A stretch of 64,000 nt of DNA from Lactobacillus paragasseri (GCF_003584685.1 NZ_AP018549.1:62001-126000), one strand, 5' to 3'. Numbered from the stretch's first letter, positions 1 to 9,262 are shown. Notes: generated from the sequence alone by a model not told the origin. A program made the numbers and translations.

Positions 1-1
1 T

Positions 2-1372
2 GATTGGAAGCCAGATAAAGAATACTTTGAAGCTGTAGATACGCCAGTAATTTCTGGATTTACTGCTGATATCGGTGTTGTTGCTAAGCATGATGTAACG
101 CAAAGTGATCTTTTCGCGACGGTTAAGTACCAAAAGAATGGTGCTATTATTCCGGTTGATGAAGATGGAAAAGAAATTGCTAAAGCGAAATCAATCCCAT
201 TTCTTAATGATTTAACAGATCCAACTAGAGTTTTAGCAACTGAAGAAGTTCCTGAAATCAAAGGCTACCGTCGTACTGAAGAATCAGTTTTAATTAAGGA
301 TCCAGCAGAGGATATTAAAGTTATCTATATCTTAAAACCACACTATGTCTTAGTTGATAGTGAACACCCATATCGAGCTGTTAAACCGTACAACTATAGT
401 ATTCCTGTTAAAGAAACTATTCATTATGTAGGTGCTAATGAAGAAACACCAGCTGATCGAGTTCAGGGTGCACGCTGGCGCAGGTCTTTGACAGTAAATG
501 ACAATAATGGAAAAGTGATTGAAGACGGAAAATATACTACTGACTGGAGCGTTGATAAGAAAGAATATAGTGCAGCTGTAACGCCAGTAGTTGATGGCTA
601 TCATGCGGATCAGTATCAAGTTAAAGCCCGTGAGATTGATAAGGAAGATATTGATGTAGAGGTAAAATACCAGAGAAACGGTCAAATTGTACCAGTAAAC
701 TCTAAAGGCGAAAAAATCGAATATGCAGATTGTCCAACTTATATCACTGATCCAACAGATGCGACAAAGGTTCTGATGGAGCAACCTGTACCACGATTAT
801 TGAACTATATGGCGCAAGATTCTTCGATCGTTGTCAAAGATCCGAGTCGTGATACTAAAGTTACTTATTATACTTTTACTGAAATTAAAGAACTTAGCTC
901 AGCTCAGAACTTGAAAACTGAGATTCAGTCAATTGATGGAAAGAACGAATCTTCAAACGTCGTCTCTCTTCCAGTTAGTGGCAAGAGAAGAAAAGCTATT
1001 GTTACATTTGTTGATTTGAATAACAATGCAATTCAAATTGCATCTTCTGGTGTTTTAAGTGGAAATGTTGGTGATAAAATTACTGACTTATATAACACGA
1101 GTAAGCAAGTTGAAGAGCTCAAAAAGAAAGGCTATGAAGTTGTTTACAATGGTTTTGATCCCAAAGGTGCAAGCAAGTATTTTGAAGAAGATCAAAGAAG
1201 GGTTGCTACCTTCACAGTCGCTGTCAAAAAAGTAAAGCAGGTAAAACCTAAGAAAGAGATGCAAGCTGAAAAAACTTCTAAAATAGAAGAAAAGCCAAAA
1301 GCAGCTAATTCTGATCAAAAAAAGAAGCAAGATCATAAGGTTTTGAAGCATATATTTCCGTGGATGAAATAG
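2..1372 (+). CDS. Mub-like mucus-binding surface protein, C-terminal part (5' end outside window)
   Basis: The frame is open from the first bases, so only the C-terminal part (about 456 residues) is present. Two repeats of about 180 residues are visible: the motif DWKPDKEYFEAVDTP at base 2 recurs as DWSVDKKEYSAAVTP at base 542, exactly 540 bases later. Each unit contains a GY/GF-x-AD segment and a VKYQ-NG segment, as in MucBP/Mub repeats that bind mucin glycans at the cell surface. The tail is lysine/glutamate rich and ends FPWMK. No LPxTG motif, terminal hydrophobic helix or SLAP/LysM anchor follows, so attachment is unclear: the protein may be secreted, truncated, or held by an N-terminal element outside the window. 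The family call is good; the ligand is inferred. Confidence 0.8.
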   Translation, partial: DWKPDKEYFEAVDTPVISGFTADIGVVAKHDVTQSDLFATVKYQKNGAIIPVDEDGKEIAKAKSIPFLNDLTDPTRVLATEEVPEIKGYRRTEESVLIKDPAEDIKVIYILKPHYVLVDSEHPYRAVKPYNYSIPVKETIHYVGANEETPADRVQGARWRRSLTVNDNNGKVIEDGKYTTDWSVDKKEYSAAVTPVVDGYHADQYQVKAREIDKEDIDVEVKYQRNGQIVPVNSKGEKIEYADCPTYITDPTDATKVLMEQPVPRLLNYMAQDSSIVVKDPSRDTKVTYYTFTEIKELSSAQNLKTEIQSIDGKNESSNVVSLPVSGKRRKAIVTFVDLNNNAIQIASSGVLSGNVGDKITDLYNTSKQVEELKKKGYEVVYNGFDPKGASKYFEEDQRRVATFTVAVKKVKQVKPKKEMQAEKTSKIEEKPKAANSDQKKKQDHKVLKHIFPWMK

Positions 1373-1383
1373 AAGATAGAAGG

Positions 1384-1414
1384 CTAGATTTGTTTAAGCA
1401 AATCTAGTTTTTTT
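1384..1414 (+). terminator. Intrinsic terminator after the Mub-like gene
   Basis: Perfect 9-bp stem (1384-1392 with 1399-1407), 6-nt loop, followed by seven T residues. Confidence 0.85.
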
Positions 1415-1427
1415 ATTGCAAAATTTT

Positions 1428-1457
1428 TAGACCAATTTTTATGAAGAAGTGTATAAT
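1428..1457 (+). promoter_or_regulatory. Candidate promoter of the amino acid permease
   Basis: TATAAT at 1452-1457 with a weak -35 (TAGACC, 1428-1433) 18 bp upstream. It overlaps an in-frame ATG at 1441, which argues that translation starts later, at the GTG at 1492. Confidence 0.55.
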
Positions 1458-1491
1458 TAATTTTCGAAAAAACTTTTTCGGAGGAAATATT

Positions 1492-2925
1492 GTGTCTGAT
1501 AAAAGCGAATCGCTGACTAAATTAGAAGAGGATGAAAAGTATAATCGACTAACAGCATTGAAGTTATTTGCGATGACTTCATCGATGGTTATTTCAGTTA
1601 ATGAACTAGCTCCTTTTGGAAAAACTGGACCAACCGCAGTCTTTTATTTACTATTAGCTGGGTTAATATGGTTTGTACCAATTACGCAGATGGCAGGAGA
1701 AATGGCTTCTGTTGATGGCTGGGATAAGGGTGGAATTTTCACCTGGGTAAAGGGATCGCTGGGAGATCGTGCTGGCTGGACCGCAATGTTTTATCAGTGG
1801 ATTCATATTACAGTTGGGATGAATACGATGATGTACGTTATTATTGGTGCATTGTCGATTACCTTTAATACTCCTTGGTTTAATACAACACCAAGTATTA
1901 GATTTTTACTGATGATGGTAATTATCTGGTCAATTACTATTGTTGAAATGGTTGGAGTTAAAAAGATTGGTCATATTGCAGAATGGTTATTTGCATTAGG
2001 AATTGCGTTACCAGTCATTTTACTAATCGTTACGTTCTTTATATATTTAATTCAAGGCCGTCCCTTATATATGCATTTAAACTGGGATAATATTATTCCA
2101 CATCATTTAACTGGGACTACCTTAGTAGCTTTTGTGCCATTTGTACTTGCCTTTTGTGGTGGTGAAGCATCTGCACCACATGCTAAATACTTAGAAAATC
2201 CAAAGAAGTATTCTACAGTTATGCTTGCTCTAGCGATCACTGCTATTTCTTTTGATTTATTAGGTAGTACGGCAATTGGAATGTCAGTTCCTAAAGATCA
2301 AATTCAAAATTCAACTGGCTTTGTTTATACTTTCGGAAAAATTTTAGATTCAATTGGTTTACCTGGCGACTTAATTAAAAAATTTATCGGTGTGTTATTG
2401 GCAGCGGGTATTATTGGGGAATTAGGCAATTGGCTTGCTGGTCCTAGTCAGGGAATGTTTGAAGCAGCTAAAGAAGGTTATATGCCTAAATTTTTTGCAA
2501 AATCTACTAATCGTGATGTTCCGATGAGATTAATTGTTTTACAGACTTTGATTGTAACGGCATCGGCTGTTTTAATTACTTTTACCAGTGGAAAGAACTC
2601 AGATTTTGCCTTTAATGTTTCTTTAGCAGCAACTACTGCGCAATATTTAATGGTTTATATTTTGATGTTAATTTCTTATATTGTTTTGAAAATAAAGCAT
2701 GGAAACTTAAAGCGTAGTTATTATATGACTAAAAATAAAGCGTTAGGCATTACGATTGCGATTATTGCCCTGGTAATAACTGTAGTTGCTTTCTTTATTT
2801 CATTTATTCCTGCTCAAGGTACGCCAACATACTTAAGAGGGGTTTATGTTTGGACGATGATTGGGCTTTGCATGATTGTTACGATTCTGCCACTGGTGAT
2901 TTATCATTATCATCGCCACTTTTAA
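1492..2925 (+). CDS. APC-superfamily amino acid permease (glutamate/GABA antiporter-like)
   Basis: A 477-residue integral membrane protein with about 12 hydrophobic segments. The N-terminal part (LFAMTSSMVISVNELAPFG, then a glycine-rich GWDKGGIFTWVKGSLGDR segment) resembles the glutamate:GABA antiporter group of APC transporters. The GTG start at 1492 is preferred because a GGAGGA ribosome site lies at 1480-1485. The in-frame ATG at 1441 sits inside the promoter and would add a non-conserved leader. The gene stands alone between terminators. There is no adjacent decarboxylase, so a role in GABA-linked acid resistance cannot be claimed; the substrate is undetermined. Confidence 0.85.
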   Translation: MSDKSESLTKLEEDEKYNRLTALKLFAMTSSMVISVNELAPFGKTGPTAVFYLLLAGLIWFVPITQMAGEMASVDGWDKGGIFTWVKGSLGDRAGWTAMFYQWIHITVGMNTMMYVIIGALSITFNTPWFNTTPSIRFLLMMVIIWSITIVEMVGVKKIGHIAEWLFALGIALPVILLIVTFFIYLIQGRPLYMHLNWDNIIPHHLTGTTLVAFVPFVLAFCGGEASAPHAKYLENPKKYSTVMLALAITAISFDLLGSTAIGMSVPKDQIQNSTGFVYTFGKILDSIGLPGDLIKKFIGVLLAAGIIGELGNWLAGPSQGMFEAAKEGYMPKFFAKSTNRDVPMRLIVLQTLIVTASAVLITFTSGKNSDFAFNVSLAATTAQYLMVYILMLISYIVLKIKHGNLKRSYYMTKNKALGITIAIIALVITVVAFFISFIPAQGTPTYLRGVYVWTMIGLCMIVTILPLVIYHYHRHF

Positions 2926-3032
2926 GTAGAATAAATGAAAGTTTAAAAAATATTAATAAAATAAACTTTTTACTTGTAAAAAGTTATTAATAAGATTACA
3001 TTTAAGATGTATTCAAGTAAGAAGTGTAAAGC

Positions 3033-3078
3033 AAAAGAGCTATGGTAAATTTGAGGTATCCATAGCTCTTTTGTTTTA
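3033..3078 (+). terminator. Intrinsic terminator after the permease
   Basis: 13-bp stem (3033-3045 with 3060-3072) enclosing a 14-nt loop, with a T-rich tail. Confidence 0.8.
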
Positions 3079-3109
3079 TTAAATTTAATGACTTAAGGAA
3101 TAAAAAAGA

Positions 3110-4036
3110 ATGAATAATCCTGAAGAAATACAGTACTTCATTGACGTTTTAATTAAAGAAGATAGCTTTGTCAAAGCTGCTAAAAAATTATATATTTCGC
3201 AACCATATTTAACTCAACTGATCAAAAGAATTGAAAGTCATTTAGGTACTCCAATTATTAATCGAGATAAAAAGCCATATTCACTAACGCAAGCAGGGCT
3301 ACTTTATTACCAATATCTAGAAAATGTTTCTTACGATAAACAGCAATTAAATAAAAAGATTGCTAAATATACACACCCTAATAAGGAAATTATCAAAATT
3401 GGTATTCTAGAAAGTTTAGGAACGTATTTGCTACCAGAAATATTGCCAGATTTTTTAAAGCAAAATCCGCAAGTAGAGATTCAGCTTTTCGAAAATTTCC
3501 CTAGGGAAAATGAAAAGAACTTGCTAAGTGGAAATATTGATTGCTACATTGGACAAACTCCTGAAGCAATTGATTCAAGCCTAGATATTGTTAGTAATGG
3601 TGGGGAAAAGTATTATATCGTAATTTCACCAGCTTCTCCTTATTATCAAGCTGGAAAGTTTATACTTGATCCACATGAATTAGATCTAAAAGAGTTACTA
3701 CAAGAGCCGTTCGTTTTAAGCGTTCCGGGTTCTGCAATTCGCCATCAAGTGAATGGCGTGTTTCAAAGGTTTCACTTAGAGCCCAAAGTGATTTTAGAGT
3801 CTAAAAGTATTATTACGGCTACTAGTTTGGCAATTCATGGGATGGGGCTCACAATTTCCACTGCTAGTATTATTAAACGAATTGGTGAGACACCCATTAA
3901 TTTGTTTCCTATTAGCCATGACCTAATTAATGTCGTTTTCTTTATTGCATCTAGGCGGGAAAAAACTAAATCAAAGGCTCTAAAAAATCTAATTAGAGAA
4001 TTTAAGAATAAAAACCTGCAAGCAATTATCAGGTAA
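3110..4036 (+). CDS. LysR-family transcriptional regulator
   Basis: A 308-residue LTTR of usual length. The N-terminal winged helix-turn-helix covers about residues 5-62 (FVKAAKKLYISQPYLTQLIK), and a periplasmic-binding-protein-like effector domain runs from about residue 90 to the end. An AAGGA site precedes the ATG. The next gene on the same strand encodes a flavoprotein reductase. The 127-bp gap between them holds a perfect 16-bp palindrome (4059-4074) and a TATAAT, so the regulator probably controls that gene. The effector is unknown; a small carboxylate or enoate would fit the neighbour but is inference. Confidence 0.9.
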   Translation: MNNPEEIQYFIDVLIKEDSFVKAAKKLYISQPYLTQLIKRIESHLGTPIINRDKKPYSLTQAGLLYYQYLENVSYDKQQLNKKIAKYTHPNKEIIKIGILESLGTYLLPEILPDFLKQNPQVEIQLFENFPRENEKNLLSGNIDCYIGQTPEAIDSSLDIVSNGGEKYYIVISPASPYYQAGKFILDPHELDLKELLQEPFVLSVPGSAIRHQVNGVFQRFHLEPKVILESKSIITATSLAIHGMGLTISTASIIKRIGETPINLFPISHDLINVVFFIASRREKTKSKALKNLIREFKNKNLQAIIR

Positions 4037-4058
4037 TATTCTCTACTGTAAATTAGCT

Positions 4059-4074
4059 ATAACAAATTTGTTAT
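4059..4074 (+). promoter_or_regulatory. Perfect 16-bp palindrome, candidate LysR operator
   Basis: ATAACAAATTTGTTAT is self-complementary throughout. It lies 46 bp upstream of the TATAAT at 4120-4125, where LysR regulators commonly bind (about -65 to -50). The link to the adjacent LysR gene is positional inference. Confidence 0.6.
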
Positions 4075-4119
4075 TGGTAAGTTACAAAAAAGATATTTAA
4101 GCAGTGCGTTTCAATCACC

Positions 4120-4125
4120 TATAAT
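4120..4125 (+). promoter_or_regulatory. -10 element of the flavoprotein reductase gene
   Basis: A consensus TATAAT lies 39 bp before the ATG at 4164. No good -35 is visible, as expected for an activator-dependent promoter. Confidence 0.5.
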
Positions 4126-4163
4126 TTAGGTATGAAAAAGGTTTAAGAAAGGGCATTAGAATT

Positions 4164-6014
4164 ATGAAATCAGGAAAGTATGAAGTAAGAGCTAAGGGCC
4201 ATGGCGCAAGTTTCATGCCTATGGAAGTAACCCTCTCTGAAGATAAAATTGAAGATATTAAGGTAGACGCTAAGGGCGAAACTAAAGGTGTGGCAGACGA
4301 AGTCTTTAGACGTTTGCCAGAGGAAATTGTTAAAAATCAGACTTTAAATGTTGATACCGTCAGTGGTGCCACTATTTCTAGTCATGGTGTGATTGACGGA
4401 GTAGCCGCTGCAATTAGTGAAGCTGGTGGTGATCCTGATGAATGGAAGAAACGTGCTAAGCCTGCAGAACAAAGAGAAAAAGATGAAACGTATACTACTG
4501 ATGTTGCAATTGTAGGTGCTGGTGGTGCCGGTTTAGCTGCAGCAGCAAGAAGCATCCAACATAATAAAAAAGTTATTGTGCTTGAAAAATTCCCACAAAT
4601 TGGTGGTAATACCAGTCGTGCAGGTGGTCCAATGAATGCGGCTGAACCTGATTGGCAAAAGCAATTTAAAGCTTTAGCTGGTGAAAAGGAAACTCTTGAA
4701 GAATTGGCAGCAACTCCAGTTGAAAAAATTGATCCAGAATATCAAACGGATTTTAAAGAGTTGCAAAAGCAGATAAAAAAATATGTTGCTTCTGGAGCTA
4801 ATTACTTATTTGATTCAAAATTACTTCATGAAATTCAAACTTATTTAGGTGGTAAACGTACAGATTTGAAGGGTAATGAAATTCATGGAAATTATGCCTT
4901 AGTTAAAGAATTGGTTGATAATGCTTTAGATTCAGTTCACTGGCTGGCAGATTTAGGAGTAGATTTTGATCGTAGCCAAGTGACAATGCCGGTTGGTGCT
5001 TTATGGAGAAGAGGACACAAGCCAGTTGAGCCAATGGGTTATGCTTTTATTCATGTTTTAGGTGACTGGGTAAAAGAACATGGTGGCACAATTTTAACCG
5101 ATACTCGTGCTAAGCATTTAATTATTGAAGATGGCAAAGTTTGCGGTGTAATTGCAAAAAGACCCGATGGCAGTAAAATTACTATTCATGCCAAGGCAGT
5201 AATTTTAACTGCTGGAGGATTTGGTGCAAATACGCCAATGGTTCAAAAATACAATACTTACTGGAAACATATTGATGATAATATTGCGACTACTAATTCT
5301 CCAGCTATTACTGGTGACGGGATTGGCCTTGGTAAGGAAGCAGGCGCAGATTTGGTTGGAATGGGCTTTATTCAAATGATGCCTGTTTCTGATCCTAAGA
5401 CTGGTGAATTATTTACTGGTCTTCAAACTCCTCCAGAAAACTATATTATGGTCAATCAAAAGGGAAAGCGTTTCGTAAATGAGTTTGCAGAACGCGATGT
5501 TTTAACTAAGGCAGCGATTGACAATGGCGGTTTATTCTACTTAATTGCCGATGACAAGATCAAAGATACTGCTTATAACACAACGCAAGAATCAATTGAT
5601 GCGCAAGTTAAAGCAGGTACCTTATTTAGAGCAGATAGTTTAGAAGAGTTAGCTAAACAAATCGGTATGGATGCAGATACTTTAGTCGATACAATTAAGA
5701 AATATAATTCATATGTCGATGCAGGAAAAGATCCTGATTTTGAAAAGTCCGCCTTTAACTTAAAATGCGAGGTAGCACCATTTTATGCTACGCCAAGAAA
5801 GCCAGCCATTCACCATACAATGGGTGGTTTAAAGATTGATACTGGCGCGCATGTTTTAGATAAAACTGGCAAGCAAATTTCTGGTTTGTATGCGGCTGGT
5901 GAAGTAGCTGGTGGTATTCATGCCGGCAACCGCCTAGGTGGAAATTCTCTTGCTGATATTTTTACTTTTGGTAGAATTGCCGCAAACAGTGCTATTGATG
6001 AATTAGAAAAATAG
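4164..6014 (+). CDS. FMN-binding flavoprotein, fumarate/urocanate reductase-like
   Basis: 616 residues. An N-terminal FMN_bind domain (about residues 10-88) carries the flavinylation motif DTVSGATIS, with Thr70 the expected covalent FMN site (normally attached by an ApbE transferase). An FAD-binding fumarate-reductase-type domain follows, with a Rossmann motif [15 protein letters not shown] at about 114-128. R436-F-V-N-E and R444-D match the region that carries the catalytic acid Arg in flavocytochrome c fumarate reductases. The C-terminal [11 protein letters not shown] segment is the usual FAD contact. No signal peptide and no haem motif, so a soluble cytoplasmic enzyme is expected. The substrate could be fumarate, urocanate or another enoate. 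The upstream LysR gene is the likely regulator. Confidence 0.88.
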   Translation: MKSGKYEVRAKGHGASFMPMEVTLSEDKIEDIKVDAKGETKGVADEVFRRLPEEIVKNQTLNVDTVSGATISSHGVIDGVAAAISEAGGDPDEWKKRAKPAEQREKDETYTTDVAIVGAGGAGLAAAARSIQHNKKVIVLEKFPQIGGNTSRAGGPMNAAEPDWQKQFKALAGEKETLEELAATPVEKIDPEYQTDFKELQKQIKKYVASGANYLFDSKLLHEIQTYLGGKRTDLKGNEIHGNYALVKELVDNALDSVHWLADLGVDFDRSQVTMPVGALWRRGHKPVEPMGYAFIHVLGDWVKEHGGTILTDTRAKHLIIEDGKVCGVIAKRPDGSKITIHAKAVILTAGGFGANTPMVQKYNTYWKHIDDNIATTNSPAITGDGIGLGKEAGADLVGMGFIQMMPVSDPKTGELFTGLQTPPENYIMVNQKGKRFVNEFAERDVLTKAAIDNGGLFYLIADDKIKDTAYNTTQESIDAQVKAGTLFRADSLEELAKQIGMDADTLVDTIKKYNSYVDAGKDPDFEKSAFNLKCEVAPFYATPRKPAIHHTMGGLKIDTGAHVLDKTGKQISGLYAAGEVAGGIHAGNRLGGNSLADIFTFGRIAANSAIDELEK

Positions 6015-6026
6015 TATAGATAGATT

Positions 6027-6063
6027 AAAACGTTGTAAACACTGGAGTTTGCAACGTTTTTTT
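6027..6063 (+). terminator. Intrinsic terminator after the flavoprotein gene
   Basis: 14-bp stem with one G-U pair (6027-6040 with 6047-6060), then T residues. An in-frame TTG at 6049 lies inside this hairpin and cannot be the start of the next gene. Confidence 0.85.
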
Positions 6064-6105
6064 GCTAAAATACTAAAAATACTTGATTTTTTTGGAGGAC
6101 TTGAA

Positions 6106-7470
6106 TTGAGAGAAGCGCAGGAAAAAAAGCTAACTACAAAACAGTACTTAATTGTAGCATCAATGATCTTTGCACTGTTCTTTGGCGCAGGAAACTTAAT
6201 TTTCCCACTTCATTTAGGTCAGCTTGCTGGTAAAAATTGGGGACCAGCAGCAATTGGCTTCTCAATTACAGGGGTAGTCTTACCTTTACTTTCACTTCTT
6301 GCAGTTGCAATTACTCGCAGTAATGGTGTTTATCAAATTGGATTACCAGTAGGAAAGATCTTTGCTCTTTCTTTCATGACCTTAATGCAGCTAGCAATCG
6401 GTCCATTATTTGCAGCACCAAGAAATGCCACTGTATCTTATACTGTGGGGATTGCACCGCTTTTGCCTAAGCAATTTCATGGAATTGGTTTGATTGTCTT
6501 TACGATTATCTTTTTTGCCATAGTTTATGTGATTGCCTATAACGAGAGTGATATTCTTTCTTCTTTAGGTAAGGTTTTGAATCCGATCTTTTTAATTTTG
6601 CTTTTTATTGTCTTTGTAATTGCGTTTGCTCGCCCGCTTGGTAATCCTGATATGGCTACAACTACTAAAGAATATATGAACGGTGCGATAGTTAAAGGCT
6701 TTTTAGAGGGCTATAATACTATGGATGCTTTAGCTGGTTTAGCCTTTGGGGTTACTGTAGTAACAGCGATTAAAGAGCTAGTTAATAATGATGAAAAGAA
6801 AACTGCTAAAATGACTGCTAAGTCTGGGTTAATTGCAGTTATTGCAATTGGTGTAATCTATACTTTATTAATCGTTATTGGTGCGATGTCATTGGGGCAT
6901 TTTAAAATAGCGAGTGATGGCGGTATTTTATTTTCAGAGATCGTTAAATATTATGCTGGTATTTTTGGGCAGGCGTTGTTAGCTGTTTTAATCTTTTTAG
7001 CCTGTTTAACTACCGCAGTTGGGGTCTTGGCGGCTTTTGCCTTAGATTTCAGTGCCCATTATTCAAAGATTAGCTATAAGGGGTGGCTAACAATCGGATG
7101 TCTAGGTTCGTTAGCTACAGCAAATTTGGGCTTGGAAAAAATCATTCATTGGTCGCTTCCTGTTTTAATGTTTTTATATCCCTTGGCTATTGTATTAATT
7201 ATTCTATCTGTATGTTCACCGCTATTTAAAGACGACATGGTAGTATACAAAATTACGATGCTTTTAACTCTAGTTCCAGCGATTTTTGATTTAATTACTA
7301 ACTTGCCTGCACCAATTTCTGGAACACAGTTTTATAAAGTAGTAAGTCAGATTCGCTTGCAATATTTACCTTTAGCCAATATTGGCTTATCTTGGGTTGT
7401 ACCAACAATTTTAGGATTAGTTATCAGTGTCTTGATTCATTTTTGGCGCCGTAAAGCTAATAAAATATAG
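6106..7470 (+). CDS. brnQ: Branched-chain amino acid:cation symporter
   Basis: 454 residues, about 12 transmembrane segments. The N-terminal signature FALFFGAGNLIFPLHLG is typical of the LIVCS family (BrnQ), which imports Leu/Ile/Val with Na+ or H+. Start chosen as TTG 6106 because a GGAGG site sits at 6094-6098 with 7-nt spacing, while the upstream in-frame TTG 6049 is inside the terminator hairpin of the previous gene. Single-gene transcription unit followed by a terminator. Lactobacilli of this group are branched-chain amino acid auxotrophs, which fits an uptake role (established knowledge). Confidence 0.92.
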   Translation: MREAQEKKLTTKQYLIVASMIFALFFGAGNLIFPLHLGQLAGKNWGPAAIGFSITGVVLPLLSLLAVAITRSNGVYQIGLPVGKIFALSFMTLMQLAIGPLFAAPRNATVSYTVGIAPLLPKQFHGIGLIVFTIIFFAIVYVIAYNESDILSSLGKVLNPIFLILLFIVFVIAFARPLGNPDMATTTKEYMNGAIVKGFLEGYNTMDALAGLAFGVTVVTAIKELVNNDEKKTAKMTAKSGLIAVIAIGVIYTLLIVIGAMSLGHFKIASDGGILFSEIVKYYAGIFGQALLAVLIFLACLTTAVGVLAAFALDFSAHYSKISYKGWLTIGCLGSLATANLGLEKIIHWSLPVLMFLYPLAIVLIILSVCSPLFKDDMVVYKITMLLTLVPAIFDLITNLPAPISGTQFYKVVSQIRLQYLPLANIGLSWVVPTILGLVISVLIHFWRRKANKI

Positions 7471-7476
7471 TAATTC

Positions 7477-7507
7477 AGCTATGGTTCATTTGAATCATAG
7501 CTTTTTT
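7477..7507 (+). terminator. Intrinsic terminator after brnQ
   Basis: 12-bp stem with one G-U pair (7477-7488 with 7491-7502) and a T run. Confidence 0.8.
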
Positions 7508-7535
7508 GTTGGGATAATGAAGCTAGGTGATAAAA

Positions 7536-8249
7536 ATGAGTTTAACCAATAAAGTGCCCGAAAAAGATGTGCATGATTTATTTACTCGGGTAGCTCTGCA
7601 TTATGATCAGATGAATAATTTAATTAGCTTAGGTACGCAAAAAGGTTGGCGCAAGAAATTTCTAAAAGAATTAAAAGTAGCACCGGGTGAATTTGCCCTA
7701 GATTTATGTTGTGGTACTGGCGATATCACGATTGCTTTGGCAAAACAAGTTGGTCCGTCAGGAAATGTAATTGGACTTGATTTTAACCAAGAAATGCTTG
7801 ATTTAGCTGAGCAGAAAATACGCCAGCAAGATTTACAAAAAGAAATTCAATTAAAGCAAGGGGATGCAATGGAATTGCCATACCCAGATCAGAGCTTTGA
7901 TATAGTAACGATTGGTTTTGGCTTACGGAATGTTCCTGATGCAAATCAAGTCCTGAAAGAAATCTATCGAGTATTAAAGCCAACTGGTAAAGTGGGAGTG
8001 TTAGAAACATCGCAGCCAACCAACCCGCTTGTTAAGTTAGGATGGAAGAGCTATTTTAAGTTATTTCCTAGCTTTGCAAAATTATTAGGTGCTAATGTAT
8101 CTGATTATCAATATTTGTCTCATACTACCGCCAAATTTGTTTCTGCGGAGCATTTAAAAGCAATGCTTATAAAAAATGGATTTAAAAATGTGCATGTAGA
8201 TAAATTAAATTTAGGTGCGGGTGCAATTCATATCGGAATTAAGAAGTAA
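7536..8249 (+). CDS. menG: Class I SAM methyltransferase, demethylmenaquinone/ubiquinone type
   Basis: 237 residues, the normal length for UbiE/MenG. Motif I is ALDLCCGTGDITIAL (about residues 52-66), followed by GLDFNQEML and GFGLRNVPD, all characteristic of UbiE/MenG. ATG 7536 is preferred to the in-frame GTG 7527 because the AGGTGA ribosome site (7525-7530) gives sensible spacing only for the ATG. The enzyme C-methylates demethylmenaquinone in the last step of menaquinone synthesis. No other men gene is in the window, so it may act on an imported quinone precursor or another substrate. Confidence 0.88.
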   Translation: MSLTNKVPEKDVHDLFTRVALHYDQMNNLISLGTQKGWRKKFLKELKVAPGEFALDLCCGTGDITIALAKQVGPSGNVIGLDFNQEMLDLAEQKIRQQDLQKEIQLKQGDAMELPYPDQSFDIVTIGFGLRNVPDANQVLKEIYRVLKPTGKVGVLETSQPTNPLVKLGWKSYFKLFPSFAKLLGANVSDYQYLSHTTAKFVSAEHLKAMLIKNGFKNVHVDKLNLGAGAIHIGIKK

Positions 8250-8291
8250 ATGAGCTAAAATATAAAATAAAAACTAAAAAAGGAGAATTTT

Positions 8292-9206
8292 ATGAAAACT
8301 GGTACTAAAATTATTACTTTAGACAACGGTTATCACTTGTGGACTAATACTCAAGGTGAAGGCGATATTCACTTATTAGCGCTTCATGGTGGACCTGGTG
8401 GCAACCATGAGTATTGGGAAGATGCTGCAGACCAATTAAAGAAACAAGGATTGAATGTACAAGTTACTATGTATGATCAATTAGGTTCATTATATTCAGA
8501 TCAACCAGATTACTCTGATCCAGAAATTGCCCAAAAATATTTAACTTATGAATATTTCTTAGATGAAGTTGATGAAGTTCGTGAAAAACTTGGCTTAGAT
8601 AATTTTTACTTAATTGGTCAAAGTTGGGGCGGTCTTTTAGTTCAAGAATATGCTGTTAAATATGGCAAGCACTTAAAGGGTGCAATTATTTCATCAATGG
8701 TTGATGAGATTGATGAATATGTTGATTCAGTTAACAGAAGAAGACAAGAAGTTCTTCCACAAACAGAAATTGACTTCATGCATGAATGCGAAAAGAATAA
8801 TGATTATGATAATCAACGCTACCAAGAGGATGTGCAAATTTTAAATATTAATTTTGTGGATCGAAAGCAACCATCAAAGCTTTATCACTTAAAAGACTTA
8901 GGTGGCAGCGCAGTTTATAATGTCTTCCAAGGTGATAATGAATTTGTTATTACTGGTAAGCTTAAAGACTGGCATTTTAGAGATCAACTTAAGAATATTA
9001 AGGTACCAACATTAATTACTTTTGGTGAAAATGAGACAATGCCAATTTCTACTGCTAAAATTATGCAAAAAGAAATACCAAATTCACGTCTTGTTACTAC
9101 GCCTAATGGTGGACACCATCATATGGTTGATAACCCTGACGTTTATTATAAGCACTTAGCTGACTTCATTCGTGAAGTTGAAAATGGCAATTTTAAGGGT
9201 GAATAA
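8292..9206 (+). CDS. pepI: Proline iminopeptidase (alpha/beta hydrolase)
   Basis: 304 residues, close to the roughly 295 of lactobacillal PepI. The oxyanion-hole motif HGGPGG is at residues 32-37, the nucleophile elbow GQSWGG has Ser111, and a late GGHHHM segment (about 273-278) supplies the catalytic His. The acid position reads GENE. A strong AAAGGAGAA site precedes the ATG. The family releases N-terminal proline from peptides in the cytoplasm, part of casein and peptide use by lactobacilli. Alone between menG and a long terminator. Confidence 0.9.
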   Translation: MKTGTKIITLDNGYHLWTNTQGEGDIHLLALHGGPGGNHEYWEDAADQLKKQGLNVQVTMYDQLGSLYSDQPDYSDPEIAQKYLTYEYFLDEVDEVREKLGLDNFYLIGQSWGGLLVQEYAVKYGKHLKGAIISSMVDEIDEYVDSVNRRRQEVLPQTEIDFMHECEKNNDYDNQRYQEDVQILNINFVDRKQPSKLYHLKDLGGSAVYNVFQGDNEFVITGKLKDWHFRDQLKNIKVPTLITFGENETMPISTAKIMQKEIPNSRLVTTPNGGHHHMVDNPDVYYKHLADFIREVENGNFKGE

Positions 9207-9210
9207 CGAT

Positions 9211-9262
9211 AAAAAGTCCATGCGATAGCTTCTATATTGAAGCTATCGCATGGACTTTTTAA
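9211..9262 (+). terminator. Very stable intrinsic terminator after pepI
   Basis: Perfect 22-bp stem (9211-9232 with 9239-9260) with a 6-nt loop. The ends are A5 and T5, so it could work on both strands. Confidence 0.9.

Noticed and set aside
350-784. Minus-strand 144-aa reading frame over the Mub-like gene
   Set aside because: It is antisense to the repeat-bearing coding frame, has no ribosome site and shows no recognisable domain.
1441-1491. Upstream ATG for the amino acid permease
   Set aside because: It overlaps the probable -10 region and has no ribosome site; GTG 1492 has a good site.
6049-6105. Upstream TTG for brnQ
   Set aside because: It lies in the right arm of the preceding terminator hairpin; TTG 6106 has GGAGG at suitable spacing.
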